From: CAYXVF01 sp964468125
Lineage (GTDB): Bacteria > Myxococcota > XYA12-FULL-58-9 > CAYXVF01
Direction: 5' to 3'
Assembly (NCBI GenBank): GCA_964468125.1
Contig: CAYXVF010000003.1
Span: 59,919-123,918 of the forward strand
DNA length: 64,000 nt
Part shown: piece after piece, positions 1 to 8,871 of the stretch
How the letters are laid out: every line of letters starts with the position of its first letter
Numbering within the stretch: position 1 is the stretch's first letter
Notes under the pieces: generated by a model
Seen by the model: the letters and a program-made list of their open reading frames with translations, nothing else
Database searches by the model: none
Told to the model about the DNA's origin: nothing
Translations under genes and position numbers: made by a program

Positions 1-2
1 TC

Positions 3-596
3 GTGGCCCTTTGCCTAGGACTCGCCGCCGGGCTGCTGGCCCCGAGCACACGCCGTGCGGCGGCCTGGCTCGTGCCCCTGCCCTTCTTCGCCCTGCCTCT
101 TCACGCGGCGCTGACCAACGAGACGCTCGCCGGCCAACTCGCCCTCACGAGCTCCGCCGTGCGCTACCTGGCCCCGCTGGCCCTAGCGCTCAGCTTGACG
201 AGCCATCGACGGACCCTCGGAGCAGTTGCGGTCAACTTGCTGCGCGTGGGGATCGCACTGACCTTCATCGGCCATGGGGTGAAAGCGCTCTTCGTCCATC
301 CCCATTTCGTGGAGCTGATTCAGGAGAGCGCGGCCCATCTGCTCCAGTGGCGCCCGAGTGCGGCCCAATGCGCCTACGCCCTGCGCACAATCGGCGTGTT
401 CGACATCGCCGCGGGTGTTCTGACGCTGTTCGTCGGCCTTCGAGCGGCCTTGCTGTACATGGCGATCTGGGGGGCGCTGACCGCATTTTCACGGATCAGC
501 TACGACGGGTGGTACCGTTTCCCGGACGTGCTGTTCAGGGCAACGCACTTTCTCGTGCCGTGGATCCTTTACCGGGCACAAAGGGCCGGATCGTGA
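3..596 (+). CDS. DoxX-like integral membrane protein (5' end outside window)
   Basis: About 197 residues are visible and most are hydrophobic, with roughly five to six possible membrane segments. The C-terminal half (FIGHGVKALF..., then segments around residues 128-150 and 175-192) looks like the DoxX/SURF4-type small membrane proteins, whose roles are mostly unknown. The frame is already open at the first bases of the window, so the true start probably lies upstream; the GTG at position 3 is only the first possible start here. The 3' end overlaps the convergent metallophosphoesterase gene by about 60 bases, so either the last codons are shared or one end is unusual. Membrane protein is fairly sure; the family name is tentative. 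Confidence 0.5.
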   Translation: MALCLGLAAGLLAPSTRRAAAWLVPLPFFALPLHAALTNETLAGQLALTSSAVRYLAPLALALSLTSHRRTLGAVAVNLLRVGIALTFIGHGVKALFVHPHFVELIQESAAHLLQWRPSAAQCAYALRTIGVFDIAAGVLTLFVGLRAALLYMAIWGALTAFSRISYDGWYRFPDVLFRATHFLVPWILYRAQRAGS

Positions 597-1704
597 GCCT
601 GTCAAAGGTTGCGCCGTCGAGATCGATCGCTTGATAACGCATGACTTCATCGTCCACTTCGATCAGCACGAAATGGGGCTCGGTTCGCGCTTCCGCCGTG
701 TGCTCCGAGGGGGTCACATTCCGGATGGGAGCGCCGGCGGAGCCGCTGACGATGTAGGTCGTGCCATCGATCACCTTCGAGCGCTCGTAGTGATGGTCGT
801 GGCCGGCGATCACGAGCTCGACACCGTGATTGCGCGCGAGCTCGGCGATCGACACCTGCACGCCCAGATCGGAGCCGTGATAGCCACTCGAATAGGGCGG
901 AAAGTGTAGCGTCATGATCGAGAACCAGTCCTCGGAGTGCGTGTCGGCCAGCATCGTGCTCGCGAAGTCGTATTGGGCGCAACCTTGCCGACACTCGATG
1001 GCCACGTCGACCGCGATGATCCGCATGTTGCCCCAGTCGTAGGCGTAGTAGCGACGTCCTTCGGTCCAGTAATCCTGCAGGAAGTAGTGACGGTAGTAGC
1101 CGCGGGCCCCTTCGTCGTGGTTGCCGATCGACGGGATGATCGGTGCCTGGGCCATGAGCGGTCGCTCGATCTGAAAGAATAGGTCCCACTGCTCCTCGAT
1201 GCCGCCCACTTCCACCATGTCCCCGGTGTGCACGAAGAAATCCGGCTCGGTTTTCACCACCGCATCGATCACCGCGCGGTGCACCTCGTGGCCCGTGCGC
1301 GTGTCGCCAAAGGCCGCGAAGCGAAAGGGCTGACCTCGCTCGGCGCCGGCGCGAAAGCGGTAGACCGGTGTCGTGCCGACAGCCGAGTCCACCTGGTAGG
1401 AGACCTTGGGTCCCACGGGCACGCCGGTCAGGGTCGTGACCCAGAGATCCTCGTCCTGCACCGCGGTCACGGTGGTTTTGCCGAGGCTCGCGTGCGTCTC
1501 GTCCCCTTCCACCCACCAGGTCACCGTTGGTGCTTCCGGCAACTCCGCCTTCACGGCCACGAACACCTCGCCAGGCTCGCCCAGGAGCAGGTACGGTCCG
1601 GTGGTGAAGAGATAGCCCGCGTCGGGACGAAAGGGATCGGCAACACGCTTTGGGATGGCACAGGAGAACGCCGCCAGCGCAAGGATTAGAAGAGCGCGTT
1701 TCAT
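535..1704 (-). CDS. Secreted calcineurin-like metallophosphoesterase
   Basis: The 389-residue product begins MKRALLILALAAFSCAIP, a signal peptide with a plausible lipobox cysteine, so it is probably exported and lipid-anchored. An Ig/fibronectin-like N-terminal part (about residues 30-125) precedes the phosphoesterase domain. The metal-binding motifs of the calcineurin-like family appear in order: GDTR, HTGDMVE, GNHDE, LHFPPYSS and GHDHHYER. The arrangement resembles bacterial purple-acid-phosphatase-like enzymes, which hydrolyse phosphomonoesters or diesters outside the cytoplasm. The start at 1704 was preferred to an earlier in-frame ATG because it opens directly on the signal peptide. The gene stands alone, convergent with the DoxX-like gene and 42 bases downstream of the next minus-strand gene's stop. 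Confidence 0.85.
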   Translation of the reverse strand: MKRALLILALAAFSCAIPKRVADPFRPDAGYLFTTGPYLLLGEPGEVFVAVKAELPEAPTVTWWVEGDETHASLGKTTVTAVQDEDLWVTTLTGVPVGPKVSYQVDSAVGTTPVYRFRAGAERGQPFRFAAFGDTRTGHEVHRAVIDAVVKTEPDFFVHTGDMVEVGGIEEQWDLFFQIERPLMAQAPIIPSIGNHDEGARGYYRHYFLQDYWTEGRRYYAYDWGNMRIIAVDVAIECRQGCAQYDFASTMLADTHSEDWFSIMTLHFPPYSSGYHGSDLGVQVSIAELARNHGVELVIAGHDHHYERSKVIDGTTYIVSGSAGAPIRNVTPSEHTAEARTEPHFVLIEVDDEVMRYQAIDLDGATFDRLTIRPFVPGKGSTARESALP

Positions 1705-1746
1705 GCCCACCGATCTAACGCCGAGCACGCGGACCAGCAAGCGGAC

Positions 1747-3390
1747 TCAGGATCGCTCGCGCTCGAGCGCCACCGGGAGAACCCGCTCGCCGCTCACACG
1801 AAGATGCACCCGCGTCGCCCCCCGCTCGCCGAGGGCAAAGGTCACGGTCAAGAAGGGCTCGTTCTCAAAGCCCCTCTGCCTTTTTGCAGCCGCGACGACC
1901 GCCGCGAGGGGCACAACAGGCTCGCGCACCGTGCCTTCTTCGATCACCACGTCGTCCCAGCGCACGCTGTAGGCGAAGGGTCCCTCGTCCACCAAGCCAC
2001 CGAGGCGGTGCAGATCAGTGAGGCGAAGGGCGCCCTGTTCTATGCGGGGTCGGTCGAGCGCGGTGTAGCCTGAAAAGGCCCACTCGAGGGTCACCGCCCG
2101 GCGGATCATCAAGCGCTCGACAACGACGTCGCGAATATCCGGGTCTTGGTAGTCCGCTGCGTCGACCATGGCGCCGACGAGCTCGCGGGTGAATCGCGCG
2201 AGCAGCTGCCCCCCCCAAAACACATCGTCGGGAGTGGCCTCATCGAAGGCGGGGTTCGGCACGTTGGGCGACCAGCGTGCGGGGTCGAAGATCGTCGCCT
2301 CGAAGGGGCCTAGGGTGCGCGATTCGATCGGCCGCAAGCCGCTCCAATACGGGTAGCGAAAACCGAGGGCGAGCAGCCGGATCCCGGACTCGCGCCAGTC
2401 GAACCAGGGCTCGTAGCCTTCGTGCCGGTATTTGGCGCGGTGCCCCGCGGCCCCGAGGGAATCGCCGAGGTCCTGGAGGTAGTGGCGGACGAGCCCGCGC
2501 TCGCCGTCGGTGCGAACGAAGGTGTCCAGCGTATTGCTCGACTTCGTGTCCGTGTTGTTGAGCCAGGCGAAGAGCACCCGCAGGGCCCGCAGGCTGCGGC
2601 GACGTTCGTGCGGGATGCGATCGTTGCGATCCGCCGAGTCCACACCGCGCCAGCTGAAGCCCCCGAGGTGGCGCCCTTCCACCCGCCGCGAAAAGAGAGC
2701 GCGGGTGCGCTTGCCGTCGTCCGGGTTCAGGAGGATGAAGAACTCGGAGAGACGGTCTTCATCGAGGGGAACGCTGCGGTTGTAGTCATCGAAGGTCGTG
2801 GCGTCTTCGGCGAGGGCGAGCTTTCCGAGGTCCATCTCCACCAGGTGTACCTCGGGCACGTTGTAGCCCGCCGCACCGATCGCTCGGTTGGCGATCATCT
2901 CCGCCGCGGTGGAGAGACCGGGAAAGCTCGCCGGGTCGAACTTCACGAACCACTCGACCCCCGCTTCGTCGCGCACCACGAACCCCGGCGTCGTTCGCGA
3001 ACGTTTGCCCGCGATGACCGTGAACCTCGGCCCTGCGGGCGGAGGGTGCTCGTGTCGACCGCTGTAGACGTCGGCAGCACGCAGCGTGTCGCGGCCGATG
3101 CGCGGTACGAACCAGGACGACTCGGGCACTTCTCCAAAGGCGTTGAAATCCATAGCGGGCCGGTGTCCGAACACTGCGTCGACGTAGGTGCTCGGGCTCA
3201 GCGCTTGCCCTAGGGGTCTCACCCCGCCCTTCAAGCCCGCCTCCCACCAGTCGGAGGTTGGATCGCGCGAATTCGGCTCGCGAATCGGCTCCTCCACCAC
3301 CCGCTGAAACAACCGGTCGTGCGGCACCTCCTGCCACTGAGGAGCGCAGGCGACGGCCGAAAACACGAGGGTGACGACGAGAGCGCGCAT
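1747..3390 (-). CDS. Lipoprotein with HipA-like kinase-fold signatures
   Basis: The 547-residue product starts MRALVVTLVFSAVACAPQW, a short lipoprotein signal. I do not recognise a named family. The interior carries a kinase-like set of motifs: a lysine in a beta-strand context (EWFVKFDP), a helix with NRAIGAAGYNVPEVHLVEMD, then WLNNTDTKSSN, close in pattern to the catalytic NTDxHxxN loop of HipA-type kinases, followed by YLQDLGDSLG, which could be the metal-binding aspartate. HipA-family kinases are normally cytoplasmic; an exported, lipid-anchored version is unusual. The start ATG overlaps the stop of the upstream Omp85 gene (TGATG), so the two are translationally coupled and probably act together in the envelope. 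The kinase reading is an inference from motif order only. Confidence 0.6.
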   Translation of the reverse strand: MRALVVTLVFSAVACAPQWQEVPHDRLFQRVVEEPIREPNSRDPTSDWWEAGLKGGVRPLGQALSPSTYVDAVFGHRPAMDFNAFGEVPESSWFVPRIGRDTLRAADVYSGRHEHPPPAGPRFTVIAGKRSRTTPGFVVRDEAGVEWFVKFDPASFPGLSTAAEMIANRAIGAAGYNVPEVHLVEMDLGKLALAEDATTFDDYNRSVPLDEDRLSEFFILLNPDDGKRTRALFSRRVEGRHLGGFSWRGVDSADRNDRIPHERRRSLRALRVLFAWLNNTDTKSSNTLDTFVRTDGERGLVRHYLQDLGDSLGAAGHRAKYRHEGYEPWFDWRESGIRLLALGFRYPYWSGLRPIESRTLGPFEATIFDPARWSPNVPNPAFDEATPDDVFWGGQLLARFTRELVGAMVDAADYQDPDIRDVVVERLMIRRAVTLEWAFSGYTALDRPRIEQGALRLTDLHRLGGLVDEGPFAYSVRWDDVVIEEGTVREPVVPLAAVVAAAKRQRGFENEPFLTVTFALGERGATRVHLRVSGERVLPVALERERS

Positions 3391-4784
3391 CAGAAGAACG
3401 TCTCCCCGAGCGACAGGTTGAACTGGGCACCGTCCGGTGAAAAGCCGAGGGTGAAGGAAAACGCATAGAGCAGATCGTGCGAAGCGCGCACACCGACGCC
3501 ACCCGCGTAGCGAAGCGGCCCTTCGAACAAACTGTCGAGCTCGTTGCCCACTCGGCCCACGTCGACAAAGAACGTGGGCGCGAGCTCGAGACCCAGTCCG
3601 CCGAGGTCGTAGACTGGGAAGCTGTACTCGATCGCGCCCCACCAGCCGAGCTCGTCCCGAAAACGCCCGCGCCGGTACCCCCGCAGAATGCTGCTGCCGC
3701 CGTAGCTCACGAGCTGGTCGAAGGGCACCTGGTCCCCCTCGCGCAAAGGAAAGGCGGCGTTGGCCCCCGCTTTGAACGCAAACACTCGGTTGCGCGGCAG
3801 AACCTCCAGGTAGTGCACCATGCGCAGCTCGAGGTAGCCCGCGGAGAACGCGTCGCCGTCGACGTCCGTGAGCGCCCGGCCATCGAGCTCGATGAGTCCG
3901 CCACGGGTCGGCTTGCCGCTGCTGTCGATACTGCTCAGAGCGAGATGCGCGCCGAGGGCGATGAAGTCGAGGTTTTGCTGAAACCCCGGAGGCGGCGCTA
4001 CATCCGGGTCGCTACCCACCGGAGGCGCGCGTGGTCCTTCACCGGGCAGCAGAGTTTGGCGCAGGTACTCGAAGCGCGCCGTGCTCACGACCGTCGTCGC
4101 GCCCCGCGGGGTGATGTCGAGCATCGTCGTGATCCGCGTGGTTTGGTCACGGACCGTGCGGCGGTCATCGAAGGTGCTGTCATTTCCAATGCCGTAAAAC
4201 TCTCGGTCGCGGTCGATCTCATAGGACCCGGAGAGGGCGAGCCGTCGGCCCTCGATCACCGAGAAACGTCTCTGTGTGGTGAGGTAGACCGCGCGGTCCT
4301 GATTGACCCGCGCAAGAGCGCCGATCGCTATGATCCCTTCGTCGCGCGTCAGTGACTGAAAGGACAGCGTTGCGCCGCCGCCAAAGCCCTGCCCAAAGGA
4401 GAAACGAAACTCCGGGGAAACGCGGATGGTCCCCGATTCGTTCTTTAGGAGATCGGGGATCCGTTTGTGGAGCGCATAACGTTCAGTGGCGTAGACGAGC
4501 AGTCCGAGCGGCGTGAAGGCGAGCTCGAGAGCATATTCGGGCAGGCTCAACACGTGCCTGAGAATGTCGGGCGGGACGAAGGGCTCCTCGAAGACGTCGG
4601 TGGTGAGCGGATCCGGCTCTGTCGCATCACCCGTGCGCTCGGCGTCATCCGCGGCGTCTGACGGCTCGGATGCGCGTGCCCCGCTCTTCGGCGCGAGCTC
4701 CGGCGCGGTCTCCGGCTCCCCGGCGGTCACGACATCCGGCGTCTCGGGGGAATAGAGCAGGAGAGTGAGTGTCAGTGCCAGCAT
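3390..4784 (-). CDS. Omp85/BamA-like outer-membrane beta-barrel protein
   Basis: The 464-residue product has an N-terminal signal peptide and a low-complexity Pro/Glu/Ala stretch (residues about 15-60). A barrel domain of alternating hydrophobic and polar strands follows, ending in phenylalanine (LSLGETFF). The conserved Omp85 strand motif is visible as YGGSSILRGYRRGRFRD, equivalent to the RGF/RGY motif of BamA and TamA. Compared with BamA (about 800 residues) it is short and has no obvious POTRA array, like the truncated 'surface antigen D15' proteins common in Myxococcota. It is the third gene of a four-gene minus-strand block, abutting the cyclic-nucleotide-fold gene upstream and overlapping the kinase-like lipoprotein gene downstream. 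Its cargo is unknown. Confidence 0.8.
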   Translation of the reverse strand: MLALTLTLLLYSPETPDVVTAGEPETAPELAPKSGARASEPSDAADDAERTGDATEPDPLTTDVFEEPFVPPDILRHVLSLPEYALELAFTPLGLLVYATERYALHKRIPDLLKNESGTIRVSPEFRFSFGQGFGGGATLSFQSLTRDEGIIAIGALARVNQDRAVYLTTQRRFSVIEGRRLALSGSYEIDRDREFYGIGNDSTFDDRRTVRDQTTRITTMLDITPRGATTVVSTARFEYLRQTLLPGEGPRAPPVGSDPDVAPPPGFQQNLDFIALGAHLALSSIDSSGKPTRGGLIELDGRALTDVDGDAFSAGYLELRMVHYLEVLPRNRVFAFKAGANAAFPLREGDQVPFDQLVSYGGSSILRGYRRGRFRDELGWWGAIEYSFPVYDLGGLGLELAPTFFVDVGRVGNELDSLFEGPLRYAGGVGVRASHDLLYAFSFTLGFSPDGAQFNLSLGETFF

Positions 4785-5705
4785 CTACAGAGGGGAGTCG
4801 TCGTTGGCGTAGCGTCGCCGCTTCCCGAGGACGTTGAAGAACCCGTCGGAGATTCCTCTCAAGAGATCGAGGGCCATATACGAGTGGTCTTCGATGATGT
4901 CCACGAAGTCATCACTCTCGAAGGTGAGCGCGACGACCGGTGTACGGGCGGTGGCCGTAAACCAGCGTCCACCGCGATTCATCGAGTCCATCGCGCCCAA
5001 AAACGCACCGGCGCCAAAGTCGAAGCGCACGCCACCCGGGGTCACGCAGTCGATGATTCCCGAGACGACGTGGGTGATCCGACTCGAGTGCACTCCCGCC
5101 TCCCACAAGAGCGCGCCCGGATGGTAGCGCACCTCGACGCTGCTCCGGGCGAGGTCGACGAGCGCGTCGACGCGATGCTTTGAGATGAACAACGCGTCTT
5201 TCAAGCTGACGAGCTTCTCCGTGAGGCTCATCTCGCCAGGGGGCGCGGTCCCTTCCTCGGCGGTTCCTTCGTAGCCCCCACGTTCGAGCCTCGCGCGTTC
5301 GAGGAGGGTGGCGCGACTGATCTCCCGTAGCATCGCCGTCAGAAGGTCAAAGTGCTCGAGGAGGACGGTCTCGAAATCGACGAAGGACACCTCGAGCGCT
5401 TCCGTCGGCCGGGTCACGGTCGCGGTGACCCCCTCCTGCACTCCCGCCAGCGCCGCGAGAGCCCCGAAACTCTGGCCTGAGCGGATCAGACGAAAGGGCA
5501 AGCCGCTCCGGCTCACCCTCACCTCCCCGCGAACGATGCAGTAGAGGCTGCGCACGGGCATGCCCTCTTCGAGGATCACCTCGCCCGCGTCGAAGGAGCG
5601 CTCGCGCGCGTAGCGTGCCATCGGCGCCAGTGCCTCCGGGGAGACGTCGCGAAAGCCCGGGAAGCTGCGAATGGCGAGGAGGCGATCCAAGGAGCTCGAT
5701 CGCAT
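4785..5705 (-). CDS. Protein with two cyclic-nucleotide-binding folds
   Basis: The 306-residue soluble protein has two cNMP-binding-like beta rolls, about residues 12-125 and 175-290. Recognisable parts are FDAGEVILEEGMPVRSLYCIVRGEVRVSR and, in the second copy, YHPGALLWEAGVHSSRITHVVSGIIDCV. Neither phosphate-binding cassette keeps the canonical Glu and Arg (FGALAALAGVQEGVTATV and FLGAMDSMNRGGRWFTATA), so binding of cAMP or cGMP is doubtful. There is no DNA-binding domain. The gene sits directly between the MFS/HEAT gene upstream (no spacer) and the Omp85 gene downstream (no spacer), which suggests it regulates or senses for the membrane transporter. Two cNMP folds beside such transporters recur in bacteria. 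Confidence 0.75.
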   Translation of the reverse strand: MRSSSLDRLLAIRSFPGFRDVSPEALAPMARYARERSFDAGEVILEEGMPVRSLYCIVRGEVRVSRSGLPFRLIRSGQSFGALAALAGVQEGVTATVTRPTEALEVSFVDFETVLLEHFDLLTAMLREISRATLLERARLERGGYEGTAEEGTAPPGEMSLTEKLVSLKDALFISKHRVDALVDLARSSVEVRYHPGALLWEAGVHSSRITHVVSGIIDCVTPGGVRFDFGAGAFLGAMDSMNRGGRWFTATARTPVVALTFESDDFVDIIEDHSYMALDLLRGISDGFFNVLGKRRRYANDDSPL

Positions 5706-8450
5706 CTAGACACTCCCCTCCGACACGACCCGGAGGGCCGCGTCCGGCAGGAGCCCGAGCTCCTCGTCGTGTGCGTCCGGGTCGAGGTCGAGCTGCTCCA
5801 CCACGTGCTCGGCGACCAGGCGGATCGTTTCGCTCGACGATCCGAGCATGCCGCGCAGGCGCAACATGAAAGCCGCCTCGATGTCGACCGGATTGAAACC
5901 GGCGGAGGGGTCAAAGAAGTAGGTGCAGCGCGCGAGCTTGTCCTGCTCCGGGAGCTCGTCCACGAGCGCCATCGCAGCGAAGCGGTAGGAGGCGGGCAAG
6001 ATGTTTTCGAGGAGCTCGCGGGATCCTGCGCGCACGCGACTGTCCTCACTCATCAGGCCCTTGAAGATCTCGTGCACCCCCTGTTCCGGGTAGCGAATCG
6101 CAAGGAAGCGGAAGAAGCGCTCCATCGAGTTCAGCTCTTTTCCGAGCATCGTGTCTATCAAGAGGTCAATGGCCGGGTGTTGGAATCGCCGCCGCCGGTC
6201 GCGAATCGACGCGGCGTTCATGCGGCCGTCGAGCATGAGAATCACCCGCCGGAGCGAGGCTTCGATCTGCTCGTCCAGGAACTCCCGATCGAACTTCAGC
6301 CGCGGATCGTCCGCGCTCAAACGACCGAGCCCGCGCAGCGCCTTGAAACGAAAGTAGCCGAGGTTCACGCGCCGATAGAGCCGGATCAGCGTGTCGACCG
6401 CCGCCTGCCCGCCAAAGCGACTGATACTGCGCGGAATGTGGCGAAGCGTCCGACGCGGGAGGTCGTCTTCGAGGGTGGTCTCCTCCAGGTAGCGAAGCGC
6501 GGGCTCTCCGATCCGCACCAAGGCCTTTCGCACGCTCGGTCGCGCTGAGCGAATCGCGATCATGTCGACGAGGTGAGGCAGGTACTCCGGGTCCGGGCTC
6601 GCCGCCATGGCTTCTGCAACCTCGCGACAGAGAGTGGCGTCGAGTCTCTTGGCCATCTCGATCAGCGCCCAATGGGCGACGGCGCTGTCGTTCCCTCGCA
6701 TAGCCTGGGCGAGTCCGCACAGGGTCGTTCCCGTCGCATCTTCGAACACCTGCGAGAGCTGTTCCCGAGCTTCCTCTTCGCCGATTTCGCCCGCATTGAA
6801 GCGACCGATGGTGACCATGCCTCGAATCACCGGGTCCTCGCTGTCGGCGACCAGGTCTTCGTGTTGGGCGAAGGCCTCGGCGTCGGCCACCAAGAGTCTC
6901 AAGGCGGCACCTTTCACCGTTGGGTCCTCGTGCTGCAACAGTCTCGCGGCCACGGCGCTGACGTCTTCCCGGTCGCCGTGCGCGAGGACGTCGGCCGCAT
7001 GGTCCACCACCCGCGGCGAGGGGTGGTAGAGAATGAGCGCCGGAATCAGACTGCCTCGTCGGTAGAGCTGAAACATCTCGAGGGCGGTGAGCACGGTGTC
7101 GTCGTCGACGCTGTTGAGCGCCTTCAAGAGCTGCTCGAGCGCGCTCAGGTCCAGGTCCGGGATGTCCGTGCGGGCATCGATCCGACCGAGGGAGAGACGC
7201 TCGCGAAAGAGGTTGAGGTAGCCGCCGCGCATGCGGAAGCCGAGGAACACCCAGAACAGGGAAAGGCCCAGCACCCCCCAGGCCAAATGGTGCTGGCTCA
7301 CCCCAACCATCGACGATCCGAGAATGGCCAAGGAGGCCACCGCCTGTCCGCCGCGTTGCGCGAAACCATCGATGAGCGCCTTGAAGCGGCCGCGAATGTC
7401 TGAGCTCAGGGGCAGATAGAGGATCTCCATGCCGGTGCGGTACAGCGAGTGTCGCAGCGTACCGTCCACGCCCTTGAGCACGAGCGCGGCGGCAACGGAG
7501 CCGGTCACGACGAGTCCAAAGCCGCCCGCGAGGAGCAGGACCGGAAAGAGGATGAGCGCCCGGTTCACCCCGAGGTAGCTCAACAACAGGGGGGCGATCA
7601 CGACCTGGACCACGGCGCTCAAGCCGTTCACCACTGCGTAGTAGGTCGCAAAGAAGCTCCCGAGCTCATCCGGGGGCACGTTCGCGGCGACGGTGCTCTT
7701 GAAGAGGTAGTCGACCACCGTGACGGTGACCATCGAAATCGCGATGAGCAGGGAGAGGCGGCGCAGGTAGGGTTCGCGCCGAAGAATCTCCAGGCGGCTC
7801 ATGGATTCGGATCGCCGGTCGTATTCGCTCTCGATCGGATCGCCGTCGTCCTGCCCCCACATCCACGCGACCCAGATGCCGGCGAGCAGATAGGTCGCGG
7901 AGGCCGCAAAAATCAGGTGGCGCGATGGAAACGCTGAGAGCAGCGCGCCCGCGGTGATCGAGCCCATGGTGGCGCCGGCGACGCCGCCGATACCGATCAG
8001 CGGAAAGAGCCGCTTCGCCTGCCCGACGTCGAAGCGATCCCCCACGCGCAGCCAGAACAGCCCCACCACGAAGGTGCCGACCAAGCCGGACCAAATGTAG
8101 AGAACGAAGAGAAAGGCCTCGTTGGCACGGTCGATGCCGACCCAGAACAGGCTCGTGAGCACCGCGCAGATCGCGAGGGAGCCGGGCAGAAGCGCGCCGC
8201 GGATGCCCCAATGGCGCAGGTTGCCGGTGAGCTGCCCCACGATCGCGATGGCGCCGGCGATCGCGAGGTATGCGATGGGGAGCTGCTCCGCCGGGACCGT
8301 CGCGAGGAAGAGCGCGTCCCGGGCGGTTTCGAGGATCGAGTGCGCCCCGACCATCATGAAGAGGGTCACAAAAGCCACGAGGACCGCGCGTCGCTCCTCA
8401 CGACGCACTTCGACCCAACGCTTGAACAATCCTACGGTCCTGGAGCTCAT
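5706..8450 (-). CDS. MFS/ADP-ATP-translocase-like membrane protein with C-terminal HEAT repeats
   Basis: The 914-residue protein has about eleven membrane helices in residues 20-430 (for example VAFVTLFMMVGAHSILE, LPIAYLAIAGAIAIVGQLTG). This part resembles the Tlc-type nucleotide exchangers and MFS carriers. From about residue 470 a helical solenoid follows, with repeats such as DHAADVLAHGDREDVSAVAARLLQHEDPTVKGAALRLL, typical of HEAT repeats, running to about 880. Transporter plus HEAT fusions next to cyclic-nucleotide-fold genes are known in several phyla, but their substrate is not established. It is the first gene of the four-gene block; the promoter should lie in the 115-bp divergent region up to the MarR start at 8566. 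Substrate assignment (nucleotides) would be a guess. Confidence 0.75.
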   Translation of the reverse strand: MSSRTVGLFKRWVEVRREERRAVLVAFVTLFMMVGAHSILETARDALFLATVPAEQLPIAYLAIAGAIAIVGQLTGNLRHWGIRGALLPGSLAICAVLTSLFWVGIDRANEAFLFVLYIWSGLVGTFVVGLFWLRVGDRFDVGQAKRLFPLIGIGGVAGATMGSITAGALLSAFPSRHLIFAASATYLLAGIWVAWMWGQDDGDPIESEYDRRSESMSRLEILRREPYLRRLSLLIAISMVTVTVVDYLFKSTVAANVPPDELGSFFATYYAVVNGLSAVVQVVIAPLLLSYLGVNRALILFPVLLLAGGFGLVVTGSVAAALVLKGVDGTLRHSLYRTGMEILYLPLSSDIRGRFKALIDGFAQRGGQAVASLAILGSSMVGVSQHHLAWGVLGLSLFWVFLGFRMRGGYLNLFRERLSLGRIDARTDIPDLDLSALEQLLKALNSVDDDTVLTALEMFQLYRRGSLIPALILYHPSPRVVDHAADVLAHGDREDVSAVAARLLQHEDPTVKGAALRLLVADAEAFAQHEDLVADSEDPVIRGMVTIGRFNAGEIGEEEAREQLSQVFEDATGTTLCGLAQAMRGNDSAVAHWALIEMAKRLDATLCREVAEAMAASPDPEYLPHLVDMIAIRSARPSVRKALVRIGEPALRYLEETTLEDDLPRRTLRHIPRSISRFGGQAAVDTLIRLYRRVNLGYFRFKALRGLGRLSADDPRLKFDREFLDEQIEASLRRVILMLDGRMNAASIRDRRRRFQHPAIDLLIDTMLGKELNSMERFFRFLAIRYPEQGVHEIFKGLMSEDSRVRAGSRELLENILPASYRFAAMALVDELPEQDKLARCTYFFDPSAGFNPVDIEAAFMLRLRGMLGSSSETIRLVAEHVVEQLDLDPDAHDEELGLLPDAALRVVSEGSV

Positions 8451-8565
8451 CTAGACCTCGCGTGCATCGCACGCGCCGACGGTTGTTTCAAACATGGGTT
8501 CAAACGGGGTTCTCGGCTCCCCTTCCCGTGGGTCGAGCGGCCTTCGAGAAATTCGAGCGGGAGCG

Positions 8566-8755
8566 ATGGTTTCACGCACCTCGTTTCATTGCCCTAGCAA
8601 CTATCCACTGTTGCGGGCCCATCTCTTTCGGCGCATTCGCCGGCTCGGCGTGGACGCGACACCCGAGCAGTGGGTCCTGCTCGACGCGCTCCGGACTGAA
8701 GACGGGCAAACGCCAAGCGAGCGATGGAGGGCTAGCTCGTTGCCTAGGCAATCAT
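8566..8755 (+). CDS. MarR-family regulator, 3' part lost at assembly gap
   Basis: The start at 8566 has a good ribosome site (GGGAG, 5-6 bases upstream). The first 45 residues contain PLLRAHLFRRIRRLGVDATPEQWVLLDALRTEDGQTPSE, matching the N-terminal helix and the conserved 'TPEQWxLLxAL' region of MarR proteins. After QTPSE the reading loses the expected recognition helix and runs into the gap at 8756. The gene is therefore either misassembled or broken here. It is divergent from the MFS/HEAT operon, the usual position of a local regulator. A MarR-like palindrome borders the gap (see the separate entry). Roughly two thirds of a normal MarR protein is missing. Confidence 0.6.
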
Positions 8756-8871
8756 NNNNNNNNNNNNNNNNNNNNNNNNNNNNNNNNNNNNNNNNNNNNN
8801 NNNNNNNNNNNNNNNNNNNNNNNNNNNNNNNNNNNNNNNNNNNNNNNNNNNNNNNTTGCCTAGGCAATCAT
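8740..8871. other. 100-N assembly gap flanked by identical 16-bp palindromic sequences
   Basis: The gap spans 8756-8855. The 16 bases immediately left (8740-8755) and right (8856-8871) are identical, TTGCCTAGGCAATCAT, with a perfect 12-bp palindrome TTGCCTAGGCAA at the core. Either two contigs overlap by 16 bp and were padded with N, or the sequence is a real repeat. The palindrome fits the TTGCC-NN-GGCAA type of MarR operator. The right copy also contains the stop codon of the ATP-grasp gene. Confidence 0.7.

Noticed and set aside
8..16. TTGCCTAGG near the window start resembling the 8740 palindrome
   Set aside because: Only a nine-base partial match inside a coding frame; likely coincidence.
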